From the NCBI GenBank assembly GCA_050012375.1, contig JBEKHH010000004.1:1-64000 (forward strand): a DNA stretch of 64,000 nucleotides, read 5' to 3'. A program made the translations under genes and the position numbers. A model generated the notes under the pieces. That model saw only the letters and a list, made by a program, of their open reading frames with translations, was not told the DNA's origin and did not search any database. Positions 7,206-15,412 of this stretch are shown one piece after another (position 1 is the first letter of the stretch; every line of letters starts with the position of its first letter). The stretch is from PALSA-1353 sp050012375. GTDB lineage: Bacteria > Planctomycetota > Phycisphaerae > Tepidisphaerales > Tepidisphaeraceae.

Positions 7206-9218
7206 TCAGGTTCCCTTCCCTGCCAGCGCGTTGTCATTTCTCCCCACTCGAACTGATACTTCCACCACCGGTTTCGCCGGCTCCTTTGGGTTGACGATGG
7301 TCGCCTTGATCGCATCGCGAATGCTTTGTGCGATCCCGGCCGTATCCAGGGCCACTTCGGCAAGCTGCTGGGCGCGCGTGGCGTGGGCGATCAGACGGTC
7401 CGGCATCCCCAGCCTCACGATATTCCCCGTCGGCAGCCCGTGCGCCACTGCATGTTCCACCACCGCGGAGCCAAACCCGTTCTGAAGCGAATGATCTTCC
7501 ACCGTGAGAACCGGATGTCCGGGCCGAACAACGCGGCAAAGCATTTCGCCATCCACCGGCTTGCAGAAGCGGGCGTCGATCACCTCGACGCTGATTCCGT
7601 CGCCGGCGAGTTCGGCCGCGGCGGCCATCACATTTTGCGCCAGCGCTCCGTAGACGATCAGGCTGGCGTCGGTCCCCTCGCGCAGTATTCGGCTTCGCCC
7701 GATGCGCCATTCCGCGCCCGCCGCCTTGCGAAGCGCGGGATCGATCACCTCCTCGAAATTCTTGGTCGGAACACTGTCGCGCGGATATCGCACGGCGCTG
7801 ACCGTTTCCAGAGTCAAAGCCAGCCGAACGGCGCGGTTCAGTTCCGCCTCATCGCTCGGGGCCATCAGCACGATTCCGGGCATCGGTCGCAAAAACGCCT
7901 GGTCCATGAATCCATGATGCACCGGCCCGTCATCCCCGACGAACCCGGCGCGATCCATGCAGAAACAGACCGGCAGATGATTCAGGGCCACTTCCTGCCA
8001 GACCTGATCGAACGCCCTTTGCAAGAAAGTCGAATAGATGGCCGCGAACGGGCGCATCCCCGCCTTGGCCATTCCCGCCGCCATGGCCGTCAGATGGGCC
8101 TCGCAAATTCCCGTGTCGAAGTAGCGGTTTGGAATTTCCTTTTCAAACTTTGAAAGCCCGGTCCCATCCGGCATCGCCGCCGTCAGCGCCACCACCCGCG
8201 GATCGCTCTTGGCCAGGGCGATCATGGCATCGGCGAAGGCCGCCGTCCACGATTTGCCAGGGCCCTTGGCGATCTCCACGTGGCAACCGTTGACCTGGAA
8301 CGCCGAGGGGCTGTGAAATTTCGTCGGCTCCGCGCTGGCGATCTCGTAGCCGTTGCCCTTGACCGTCTTCACATGCAACACCACCGGCGCCTGCACGTGC
8401 CTGATCTCGGCGAGGAGGTCGATCATGCCCGGCAAATCGTGTCCGTCCACCGGCCCGAAATACTTGATCCCCAGGGTCTCAAAGATTTGACCCGGCCACA
8501 GCGCGCTCTTGACCCCATCGGAAACGTGCCGCCAGACCTGTTCCACCGTATGACCCACGGTCGCCGGCAGCCGCCCGACGAACTTTTCCGCCAGCTTCTT
8601 GGCCTCTCCGTAGGTGGTGCTGACGCGCACCCGCTCCAGGTATTGGCTGAAGGCCCCCTGAGGCTGGCTGATGCTCATGCCGTTGTCGTTTAGAATAATC
8701 AAAAGCTGCCGGCGCAGCATTCCGGCGTTGTTCAGCCCTTCAAAGGCAAGGCCATTGACGATCGACGCATCCCCCACCACCGCCACCACGTTCCCCGCTT
8801 TGCGCATCAGTTCCCCGCCACGCGCCATTCCCACCGCAGTGCTGATAGCCGTGCCGGCATGTCCGACGGCGAACAGGTCGTAAGCCGACTCATCGGGACT
8901 TGGAAAACCCCCGACCGAGCCTTTTTTCCGCAGCGTCGGGAACAATTCCGCCCGGCCCGTGAGCATCTTGTGGGCATAGCACTGATGTCCCACGTCCCAG
9001 AGCAGCCAATCCGGCCCGGTCGGGAAAGGGCCGAAGTCATACACGTAGTGCAGCGCTATGGTGAGTTCCGCCACGCCCAGGTTGCTGGCCAGATGTCCCC
9101 CGTTTTTGCTCACCGATTGAAATATTCTCTGGCGGATTTCCGTCGCCAGCGACGTCAATTCATCCATGGAAAGATGTCGAATGTCTGTCGGAACGTGGAT
9201 CGACTCCAGCAAATCCAT
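7206..9218 (-). CDS. dxs: 1-deoxy-D-xylulose-5-phosphate synthase
   Basis: First enzyme of the MEP isoprenoid pathway: joins pyruvate and glyceraldehyde 3-phosphate using thiamine diphosphate. 670 aa, slightly longer than the usual 620-640. It has the DXS opening around HLASNLGVAELTIALHYV (residues 42-59), DVGHQCYAHKML, the TPP/Mg motif GDASIVNG (149-156) ending NDNG (177-180), the transketolase pyrimidine domain and a C-terminal transketolase domain. The motif reads GDA where most DXS have GDG. The ATG is preceded by AGGAG at 7 nt. It follows ispA and xseB on the same strand, the usual grouping of isoprenoid genes. Confidence 0.95.
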   Translation of the reverse strand: MDLLESIHVPTDIRHLSMDELTSLATEIRQRIFQSVSKNGGHLASNLGVAELTIALHYVYDFGPFPTGPDWLLWDVGHQCYAHKMLTGRAELFPTLRKKGSVGGFPSPDESAYDLFAVGHAGTAISTAVGMARGGELMRKAGNVVAVVGDASIVNGLAFEGLNNAGMLRRQLLIILNDNGMSISQPQGAFSQYLERVRVSTTYGEAKKLAEKFVGRLPATVGHTVEQVWRHVSDGVKSALWPGQIFETLGIKYFGPVDGHDLPGMIDLLAEIRHVQAPVVLHVKTVKGNGYEIASAEPTKFHSPSAFQVNGCHVEIAKGPGKSWTAAFADAMIALAKSDPRVVALTAAMPDGTGLSKFEKEIPNRYFDTGICEAHLTAMAAGMAKAGMRPFAAIYSTFLQRAFDQVWQEVALNHLPVCFCMDRAGFVGDDGPVHHGFMDQAFLRPMPGIVLMAPSDEAELNRAVRLALTLETVSAVRYPRDSVPTKNFEEVIDPALRKAAGAEWRIGRSRILREGTDASLIVYGALAQNVMAAAAELAGDGISVEVIDARFCKPVDGEMLCRVVRPGHPVLTVEDHSLQNGFGSAVVEHAVAHGLPTGNIVRLGMPDRLIAHATRAQQLAEVALDTAGIAQSIRDAIKATIVNPKEPAKPVVEVSVRVGRNDNALAGKGT

Positions 9219-9397
9219 ACAAAATCTCCTGCAAAAACGAGCTTCCGTGCCCGGCGTCGCCAGGCTCAGCAGACCCTATCGAGCCTCACAACGGCGACGT
9301 TGCCATGCAAATATGTCGATTCCCGTCCTTATTTCCAGCCGTTGCCCGGTTTTTTTTCCACGGCGAGCCGGATGAGCCCATTGGGATGGCTCAATGC

Positions 9398-10315
9398 TCA
9401 CCGATTCCGATTCACGACGAATTCGGCCAGCGCCCGCAGCCCGTCGGCATCCGATCCCAGCGGCTGGAGCACATCCATCGCCGCGGCAAGCTGCTCCCGG
9501 GCCTCCCGACGGCTGGCTTCCAGGCCAATCAACATCGGATAGGTCACCTTTCCCTTGGCCTGGTCTTTTTTCGTCGCTTTACCCAGTTCCTCAGCCGTCG
9601 CGGTCTGATCGAGGATGTCATCGACGATTTGAAACGCCAGCCCCAGGCGCCGCCCGAAGGCCTCCAAAGCCGCCAACTGCTCCGGCCGCGCCCCTCCGGC
9701 GATGGCGCCCATCCGGCAGGACGCCGTCAGCAATGCCCCGGTCTTCATCCGGTGCAATCGCTGCAACTCGGCCAATATCTTCGGGGGATGCTGTTGGTCC
9801 ATATCGATGACCTGCCCCCCGATCATCCCCGCCGGCCCGGATGCCGCAGCCAACTCTCCCACCAGCGCCGGCACAAGTTTGGGCTCGGCTTGCGAGGCAA
9901 GGATTTCAAACGCCATGGTCGTCATCGCGTCGCCTGCCAGGATCGCCATCGCTTCGCCGTAAACTTTGTGATTGGTGGGACGACCCCGCCGCAAATCGTC
10001 GTCATCCATGGCCGGAAGATCGTCGTGAACCAAGCTGAAGGTGTGGATCAATTCCATCGCCACGGCGGCGGCGAGCGCCGATGCCGACGGCTCGCCGTCC
10101 CCGCATGCCCGGGCACATTCCAGCACCAGGGCGGGACGAAGCCGTTTTCCGCCGGCCATCAGGCTGTATTTGATCGCCTCGACAAGCCGCGGCGGGGCCG
10201 TTGGATATCTCGCATCCAATCCCACGAAATAATCGCTCACCAATCGGGCGCTGCGTTCAAGCAGCCCAGTTGCGTCCATCTCCGCTGCCGATAGCGACGA
10301 TCCGCTTCGATTCAC
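9398..10315 (-). CDS. ispA: Polyprenyl diphosphate synthase (geranyl/farnesyl diphosphate synthase, IspA family)
   Basis: Condenses isopentenyl diphosphate with allylic diphosphates to short-chain prenyl diphosphates. 305 aa. First Asp-rich motif HDDLPAMDDDDLRRGRPTNH (from residue 97) has the bacterial DDx4D spacing at D98, D99 and D104; the second is FQIVDDILDQ. The GGKRLRP block is at about 55-61. These point to an FPP-type enzyme; exact chain length is not decided by sequence reading. I start at a GTG (10315) because AAAGGAAGAGG precedes it by 5 nt; an ATG 12 codons on is an alternative with poorer spacing. xseB lies 48 nt upstream and dxs about 180 nt downstream. Confidence 0.93.
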   Translation of the reverse strand: MNRSGSSLSAAEMDATGLLERSARLVSDYFVGLDARYPTAPPRLVEAIKYSLMAGGKRLRPALVLECARACGDGEPSASALAAAVAMELIHTFSLVHDDLPAMDDDDLRRGRPTNHKVYGEAMAILAGDAMTTMAFEILASQAEPKLVPALVGELAAASGPAGMIGGQVIDMDQQHPPKILAELQRLHRMKTGALLTASCRMGAIAGGARPEQLAALEAFGRRLGLAFQIVDDILDQTATAEELGKATKKDQAKGKVTYPMLIGLEASRREAREQLAAAMDVLQPLGSDADGLRALAEFVVNRNR

Positions 10316-10363
10316 GCCGACCTCTTCCTTTGCACGTTCCTTTAGAGCATACTCGAAAGCGCC

Positions 10364-10615
10364 CTAATTCTCCTGTTTATCGCTCATCGGCTCGGTTTGA
10401 ATTCCGCCCTCTTCGGACTTGGATAAGGCCTCAATCTGCTTTTCGGCGGCCCCCAGCACGTTTCTGCAATGGCGAATGAGAAACGTGCCGCGCTCATATT
10501 TTGACAGACTTTCTTCCAGGCCGACCTCACCCCCTTCAATCTTCGAAAGAATCTGTTCCAATTCCGCAATCGCTTCTTCGAAGGACTTGGGAGCGACCTG
10601 GCTCTTCTTACTCAT
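10364..10615 (-). CDS. xseB: Exodeoxyribonuclease VII small subunit
   Basis: Small subunit of the XseA/XseB nuclease that degrades single-stranded DNA. 83 aa. The family core is clear: SFEEAIAELEQILSKIEGGE then GLEESLSKYERG and a C-terminal helix LGAAEKQIEAL. Genes of this family often sit just before ispA and dxs, as here, although they have no known mechanistic link. xseA is not in the window. Confidence 0.93.
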   Translation of the reverse strand: MSKKSQVAPKSFEEAIAELEQILSKIEGGEVGLEESLSKYERGTFLIRHCRNVLGAAEKQIEALSKSEEGGIQTEPMSDKQEN

Positions 10616-10790
10616 CGCGTCGGATTATAACCGATCGATCGGGGGTTGTTAGCGGGAGGAATTCGACGACAAGCCGATTGTGCGTAAAACGCGGGAACGC
10701 GGCCGGCCCTTAAACTTGTGGCGGGGCGCCCCGCTGGTGAAGATTGCCAGACTTGGCGTGCGAATCCCAAGGGACGCGATGACGACCTTT

Positions 10791-10958
10791 TCAAGGCGAT
10801 TTCGGTGGAATTATCGGAGCATGCACGATTGACGCCGGCCAATGGCCATCATCATGCCATCGGACGGAATCGGCTGGCTCGCGAGCCATCGACATCAGTT
10901 TCGCATAGATGATCAGGGCGGTGAAAATCACCGTGACAATGACAAACGTCAGCCGCAT
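10791..10958 (-). CDS. Small single-span membrane protein, unknown
   Basis: 55 aa starting MRLTFVIVTVIFTALIIYAK, one transmembrane helix near the N-terminus, then a polar tail with several Trp/His residues. The ATG has an excellent ribosome binding site (GGAGG with a 6-nt spacer), which is the main reason for calling it real. No family recognised. It lies alone between xseB and the divergent sigma-factor unit. Confidence 0.5.
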   Translation of the reverse strand: MRLTFVIVTVIFTALIIYAKLMSMAREPADSVRWHDDGHWPASIVHAPIIPPKSP

Positions 10959-11204
10959 CAGCCGCCTCCAAACTGTTCGGCCTCCCCATGGGAATGCGAG
11001 ATCCGCCGGAGTTAATGTCAAATGTTAGAATACACCATGATTGGCGGGTTGGCGAACATATTTTTCGGAAACTTGTTGCCACAAGCTGTTGTCAAAGCAT
11101 GATTTGCTCGCATTTCGCTATTGGACCGTTAGCCGGATCGTGAAATAATCCACTCTCCCGGGCGTTTGGTAAGTGACGACCGGAATTGTGCATGGAGAAC
11201 GCTA

Positions 11205-11795
11205 GTGCCGTCCGACGATGCCACTCCGGTCAGTGACGAAACCCTCGTGCGGCGCTTGCGCGAGGGTGATGAACGCGCCGGCGAGGAATTGGCCGCCAGG
11301 CATTGCGCTTCGCTGATGCGGTATCTTCAGCGGCTGGTGCGCAACGACCAACTGGCCGAAGAACTGCATCAGCAGACCTGGACCAGCACGCTGGAGCATC
11401 TGGATCGATTCGATGCCGGTTCCGGCGGCGGTGGTTTTAAGGCGTGGCTCTATCGCATCGCCACCAATAAGGCGCACGACCACTGGCGGGCGCGGGGTCG
11501 CGAAAAGACCGTTAAGCAGAGTCTGACTTTGATAACCGAGGAGACGGCGCCGGATGCATCTCATCGCCTTGAAGGCGCGGAAGCCGTGACAAGCCTTCGC
11601 GCCGCCATTGAACTGCTTCCGGAAAACCAAAAACAGGTCCTGTTATTGCGGTATTACGGAAACCTCAGGTTCGTGGAGATCGCTCAGATGCTTGGTTGTC
11701 CGCTCAACACCGCTCTGGGTCGAATGCACAAGGCCATGATTCATCTTCGCAAGCTCCTGGCGGAGCCGCAAAAGGTTGAATCGAGGATGCCATGA
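11205..11795 (+). CDS. ECF-family RNA polymerase sigma factor
   Basis: Directs RNA polymerase to a small regulon, usually in response to an envelope signal. 196 aa. Sigma region 2 spans about residues 10-85 (DETLVRRLREGDERAGEELA, then FKAWLYRIATNKAHDHWRAR). Region 4 is in the C-terminal half (LPENQKQVLLLRYYGNLRFVEIAQMLG and RMHKAMIHLRKLL). The frame opens at a TTG at 11166, but a GTG at 11205 has GGAG 8 nt upstream and gives a more typical N-terminus. The next gene begins inside its stop (ATGA overlap), as is usual for a sigma/anti-sigma pair. Confidence 0.9.
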   Translation: MPSDDATPVSDETLVRRLREGDERAGEELAARHCASLMRYLQRLVRNDQLAEELHQQTWTSTLEHLDRFDAGSGGGGFKAWLYRIATNKAHDHWRARGREKTVKQSLTLITEETAPDASHRLEGAEAVTSLRAAIELLPENQKQVLLLRYYGNLRFVEIAQMLGCPLNTALGRMHKAMIHLRKLLAEPQKVESRMP

Positions 11796-12421
11796 GAAGC
11801 TTTCTTCAAAATCTTGAAAACAATGAAGCCATCCTGCTGATGTACATGGCTGATGAACTGCCGCAGGCGGACCGGCTTGAGGTTGAACAGATGCTGGCAT
11901 CGGACGCGGGCCTGCGCCGCGAGTTGGAAATTCTTCGCCAGACCCAGCAGCTCGCATACGATTCGTTGCAAACCCTTGATTCCGTGACCCGTCCGGCCGC
12001 TCCCCCCATCGTGGCCTTGGGCCAGGTTTCACGGCTGATCCACCAATGGGCCGAGCGAAGGCGCCAGCCGGCGGCGGCGGCTGCCGCCATCCATCGGCCC
12101 TGGCCCTGGCGGCGCATCAGCGTCGCCGCCGCCGCCGCCCTTCTGGTTGGCTATTACATCTGGGCCGTCTACCAGCCGATGCCGTTGCACCATACGTCCC
12201 CGATCTCGGTCACCGATCGTGATGAATACAATCCGCTCAACCCGGATGACATCAGCCCATTGCCTCAGGCCAGGGAACTCTCCTCTCAGGAAAAGTTGGC
12301 GCTGCTGGCCAATTCGCTCGACGATCCTGCTTCAGATGAAGCGTCCAACCTCCATGTCGCAGAAGTCGTCGCCGTGACTCCAGCCGACAGTTCCGATCAG
12401 AACGTGACAGGTGAACCATGA
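11792..12421 (+). CDS. Probable membrane anti-sigma factor
   Basis: 209 aa. The N-terminal part (about 1-60) has an anti-sigma-like helical segment, LLMYMADELPQADRLEVEQM, without the HxxxCxxC zinc motif of ZAS proteins. A single transmembrane helix lies at about 109-127 (RRISVAAAAALLVGYYIWAV) and an acidic Pro/Ser-rich outer domain follows. Start overlaps the sigma factor stop by 4 nt, and its own stop overlaps the next start by 4 nt, so all three are translated together. The role as anti-sigma factor is inferred from position and topology rather than a diagnostic motif. Confidence 0.75.
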   Translation: MRSFLQNLENNEAILLMYMADELPQADRLEVEQMLASDAGLRRELEILRQTQQLAYDSLQTLDSVTRPAAPPIVALGQVSRLIHQWAERRRQPAAAAAAIHRPWPWRRISVAAAAALLVGYYIWAVYQPMPLHHTSPISVTDRDEYNPLNPDDISPLPQARELSSQEKLALLANSLDDPASDEASNLHVAEVVAVTPADSSDQNVTGEP

Positions 12422-13215
12422 AGCTGTTGAAACTGGCGGCGGTCTCGATTTTTGGTCTGGCGATGCTACTGAGCGTCGCGGCGCCGGGCGACGAACCGGC
12501 GACGCGCCCCGCTCCCGGCGCTCTCGAATCCGATCGATCCGGGCCGGTCGGCAACCCCACTCAGTTTCGTCGCGCCCTTCGCGCCCTCGCCGGAAGAACC
12601 AGGGGCGTCGCGCCCTATTCCCAGCAGGAATGGGACGACATGATGGCCTTCCTGAAACAGTATTCCCCGGCCCGCGCCCACGTCCTGGCCAACCTCAATC
12701 TGCCGGAAAACGCCCCCATCCGTCTCGACGCCATCCGCAAATGGCGAAATTTCAACTTCATTAAGGAGCATTTCCCCGCCATCGCCGATCAGATGCTCCG
12801 CCGATTCCAGCTCGAAGACGACCTGTTCGCCCTCATGCTCAAGGCCCAGGCCAACAGCCTGCAGCTCAATGAATATCGCGAGCTGATTCATAACAAGGTT
12901 GCCCAGATCGTTCAGCTCGATTTCGTTGAGCGGCAAACCCGCATCGACCAGCTCCAAAAGTTGCTCGAAAGCGAAAAGCAAGCGTTCGCCCGGGATCAGG
13001 CGATGGTGCAGAAGGTCATCGATCATCGCACCGATACGATCATGGCTCGTCTCGGGCAGTTCAGCCCCGACGACGCGTCACCGACGACGCGCCCCGCGGG
13101 CCAGGGAGAATTCCGAGATGTGGCCAATCCCGATCAACCCCCGGCCTCCCAGAACGATGCCGCCCCCGAACCTGCCGTGAAAGTCTCCAGGGACCCGGGC
13201 GACCAAGGCAAATAA
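12418..13215 (+). CDS. Exported helical protein of unknown function, third gene of the sigma-factor unit
   Basis: 265 aa. N-terminal signal peptide (MKLLKLAAVSIFGLAMLLSV, likely cut after AAPGDEPA region). The mature part is largely alpha-helical and charged (about 60-200), then a Pro/Ala/Asp-rich, probably disordered tail. The helical body recalls periplasmic sensors of the CpxP/Spy/heavy-metal-sensor type, which partner envelope-stress sigma systems, but I see no LTxxQ motif, so this is only analogy. Coupled to the anti-sigma gene by an ATGA overlap; followed by a hairpin terminator. Confidence 0.7.
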   Translation: MKLLKLAAVSIFGLAMLLSVAAPGDEPATRPAPGALESDRSGPVGNPTQFRRALRALAGRTRGVAPYSQQEWDDMMAFLKQYSPARAHVLANLNLPENAPIRLDAIRKWRNFNFIKEHFPAIADQMLRRFQLEDDLFALMLKAQANSLQLNEYRELIHNKVAQIVQLDFVERQTRIDQLQKLLESEKQAFARDQAMVQKVIDHRTDTIMARLGQFSPDDASPTTRPAGQGEFRDVANPDQPPASQNDAAPEPAVKVSRDPGDQGK

Positions 13216-13232
13216 AGCCAGTTGATTAAATC

Positions 13233-13266
13233 GACAAGGGCCGTCCCTCCGGGGCCGGCCCTTGTC
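13233..13266 (+). terminator. Hairpin terminator after the sigma-factor unit
   Basis: An 11-bp perfect stem, GACAAGGGCCG (13233-13243) with CGGCCCTTGTC (13256-13266), and a 12-nt loop. No strong T-run follows, so efficiency is uncertain. It lies between two convergent transcription units and could act on both. Confidence 0.65.
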
Positions 13267-13336
13267 CTCTGCACTCTTCAGCTTGTACCCGCGCGGCTTC
13301 GTGGCCTCGCACGGGCTTATTTTCGCGGTGAACTTC

Positions 13337-13921
13337 TCAGTATACCACGGCCATCACGTCTTCGATCGACTCAATCACCTGGCGCACGTGGAAGGGTTTG
13401 CGCAAGAACCCGTCAAACCCGCTGGCAAGCAGCCCTTTGGCATCCTCCGGCGTCATCTTGCCGCTCATCGCGATCACCTTGGTGAGCTGAAGGTCCGGAT
13501 TCGATTTCACGTGCTTGCACACCTCGCGCCCGTCGATATCGCGCAGGTGCATGTCGAGCAGTATGACGTGGGGACGGAACTTTTCGGCTGTGATCCCCGC
13601 CGCGAACCCGCCCTGGGCAACCTCAACCTCGTACTTGGCTTCATCTTCCAGGATCTTCTCCAGCACCTCGACGATATCGTGCTCCTCGTCCACAATCAGC
13701 ACCCGCGTGCAGCCGGTCATCAGACCGTTGAGCGGCATGCCGTGCATCTTCATGAATCGAATGAGCTGGTTGAGCGGAATCCGGCGATCCTTGCTGCCGG
13801 GAATTCGATATCCGTGCAAGGCCCCGCTGTCGAACCATTTGCTGACGGTCCGTGGAGCGACGTTGCAAATCTTCGCGACTTCGCCGGTGGTGAGCACATC
13901 TTTGACTTTTGTGGCGTTCAT
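13337..13921 (-). CDS. Excisionase-type HTH plus receiver-domain response regulator
   Basis: 194 aa with an unusual domain order. Residues about 8-60 form a MerR/excisionase-like helix-turn-helix (VLTTGEVAKICNVAPRTVSK, then a recognition wing with GSKDRRIPL). Residues about 72-192 are a CheY-like receiver: acidic pocket DEEHD (78-82), phospho-acceptor D123 in LLDMHLRD, the Thr/Ser position S153 in AMSG, and K175 in RKPF. DNA-binding head before receiver is the reverse of classical response regulators. The partner kinase is not in the window. GGGAG sits 8 nt before the ATG. It is convergent to the ECF sigma unit. Confidence 0.88.
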   Translation of the reverse strand: MNATKVKDVLTTGEVAKICNVAPRTVSKWFDSGALHGYRIPGSKDRRIPLNQLIRFMKMHGMPLNGLMTGCTRVLIVDEEHDIVEVLEKILEDEAKYEVEVAQGGFAAGITAEKFRPHVILLDMHLRDIDGREVCKHVKSNPDLQLTKVIAMSGKMTPEDAKGLLASGFDGFLRKPFHVRQVIESIEDVMAVVY

Positions 13922-14280
13922 TTGGCATTTTCTCCCGGGCCCAAACCGCGGCCCCGTGTATTGCCACTCCTCAGGACACTGTCGGCGGCTCGTAAAACAC
14001 TGCCGACATGTCCATTATCGACTTGCGGTCTACGACCTTTAGACCAACAGCGCAGTTTCTGCCGATCGCCCCGATAACATCAAGAAAACGAAGTTTATCG
14101 GACAAAAGGCGCCCACGGACGATGTACTCGGCGACAATGAAAGCGACTTTTCACCGATTCTGCAACAGCACCGTAAAACGCAAGCATCTGAAATCCACGC
14201 CGCATCTTCCCGGACCGGCTTTATTTCTAGCCTGGGCTCGCTATGGTTTGGGACTTTCGCCTTCGTATCAAGGAGCCGCC
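13922..14280. other. Non-coding stretch between divergent regulator and dehydrogenase genes
   Basis: About 360 nt. Frames reading through it are shadows without start signals or family resemblance. It must hold the promoters for the minus-strand regulator and the plus-strand dehydrogenase, but I see no clear -35/-10 pair. Confidence 0.45.
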
Positions 14281-15345
14281 ATGAATATCGCAATCATGCC
14301 CGGCGACGGCATCGGCAAGGAAGTCGTCGCCGCCGGCCTCGCCGTCCTACAACAAGCCGCCCGAAAATTCGGCTTCAAATATTCCACCACCGATTACCCC
14401 TTCGGCGGGGAACACTATCTCAAAACCGGGGTTACTCTCCCGGATTCAGCCATCAAGGAACTCGCGGCCCATGATGCCATCCTATTCGGCGCCGTCGGCG
14501 TCGATCCTCGCGGCTCGGCCAAGATCCCACAGGGAATCCTCGAAACTGAAATCCTCCTCAAGATGCGCTTCGAGCTGGATCAGTTCGTCAACCTCCGCCC
14601 GATCCGATTGATGCCCGGCGTGCCATCCCCCATTCGCCTGGCCGGCCCGGATGACATCAACATGGTCATCGTCCGCGAGAACACCGAAGGCCTGTACTGC
14701 GGCAACGGCGGATTCCTCTACAAAAACACGCCTCACGAAGTCGCCAACCAAATCGAGGTCACCACCCGCCGCGGCGTGGAGCGCTGCATCCGCTTCGCCT
14801 TCGATTACGCCAAGCGCATGAAACGCAAAAAGGTGACGCTGGTCGCCAAGACCAACGTCCTGCGCTTCGCCCACAATCTCTGGCTCCGCGCCTTCGAGGA
14901 AATCAAAGCCGACTACCCCGGCATCGACACCGATTACCACCACGTCGATGCCTGCACGATGTACATGATCACCAAGCCCGGGATCTACGACGTGATCGTC
15001 ACGACCAACATGTTCGGCGACATCATCACCGACCTGGGCGCCGCGATTCAGGGCGGAATGGGCATGGCCGCCAGCGCAAATTTGAATCCCACCCGCCAGG
15101 CCGCCAGCATGTTCGAGCCGGTGCATGGCAGCGCTCCCGACATCGCGGGCAAGAATTTCGCCAATCCGATCGCCACGTTTTTGTCGGTGGCGATGATGCT
15201 CGATTTTTTGAACCAGCCCAAGGCCGCCGCGGCGATCAATGATGCATGCCGCGCCGTGGTCGCCGATCCCAGGAATCACACCCGCGACCTCGGCGGAACG
15301 GCCAGCACGACGCAGGTGACCGAGGCGGTCGTGGCCAAACTGTGA
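14281..15345 (+). CDS. leuB: Isocitrate/isopropylmalate dehydrogenase family protein, probably 3-isopropylmalate dehydrogenase
   Basis: NAD(P)-dependent oxidative decarboxylation of a beta-hydroxyacid. 354 aa, the normal length. Family motifs: IMPGDGIGKEV at the start, LLKMRFELDQFVNLRPIRL, VRENTEGLYCGNGG, and the metal-binding NMFGDIITDLGAA, then FEPVHGSAPDIAGK. NxxEGxYxGNGG resembles actinobacterial LeuB, so leucine biosynthesis is my first choice; homoisocitrate or tartrate dehydrogenase cannot be excluded by reading alone. No other leu genes are adjacent. The ATG is preceded by AAGGAGCCGCC. A good terminator follows. Confidence 0.85.
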   Translation: MNIAIMPGDGIGKEVVAAGLAVLQQAARKFGFKYSTTDYPFGGEHYLKTGVTLPDSAIKELAAHDAILFGAVGVDPRGSAKIPQGILETEILLKMRFELDQFVNLRPIRLMPGVPSPIRLAGPDDINMVIVRENTEGLYCGNGGFLYKNTPHEVANQIEVTTRRGVERCIRFAFDYAKRMKRKKVTLVAKTNVLRFAHNLWLRAFEEIKADYPGIDTDYHHVDACTMYMITKPGIYDVIVTTNMFGDIITDLGAAIQGGMGMAASANLNPTRQAASMFEPVHGSAPDIAGKNFANPIATFLSVAMMLDFLNQPKAAAAINDACRAVVADPRNHTRDLGGTASTTQVTEAVVAKL

Positions 15346-15354
15346 ATGAACAGA

Positions 15355-15383
15355 GCCGGGCCGTGTCGGCCCGGTCTTTCTTT
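15355..15383 (+). terminator. Rho-independent terminator after leuB
   Basis: Stem GCCGGGCCG (15355-15363) with CGGCCCGGT (15367-15375), a 3-nt loop, and a T-rich tail CTTTCTTT. It ends 30 nt before trxB, so trxB begins a new transcription unit. Confidence 0.8.
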
Positions 15384-15412
15384 GCCGTCTCAAACGCCTA
15401 ACATATAGAACG

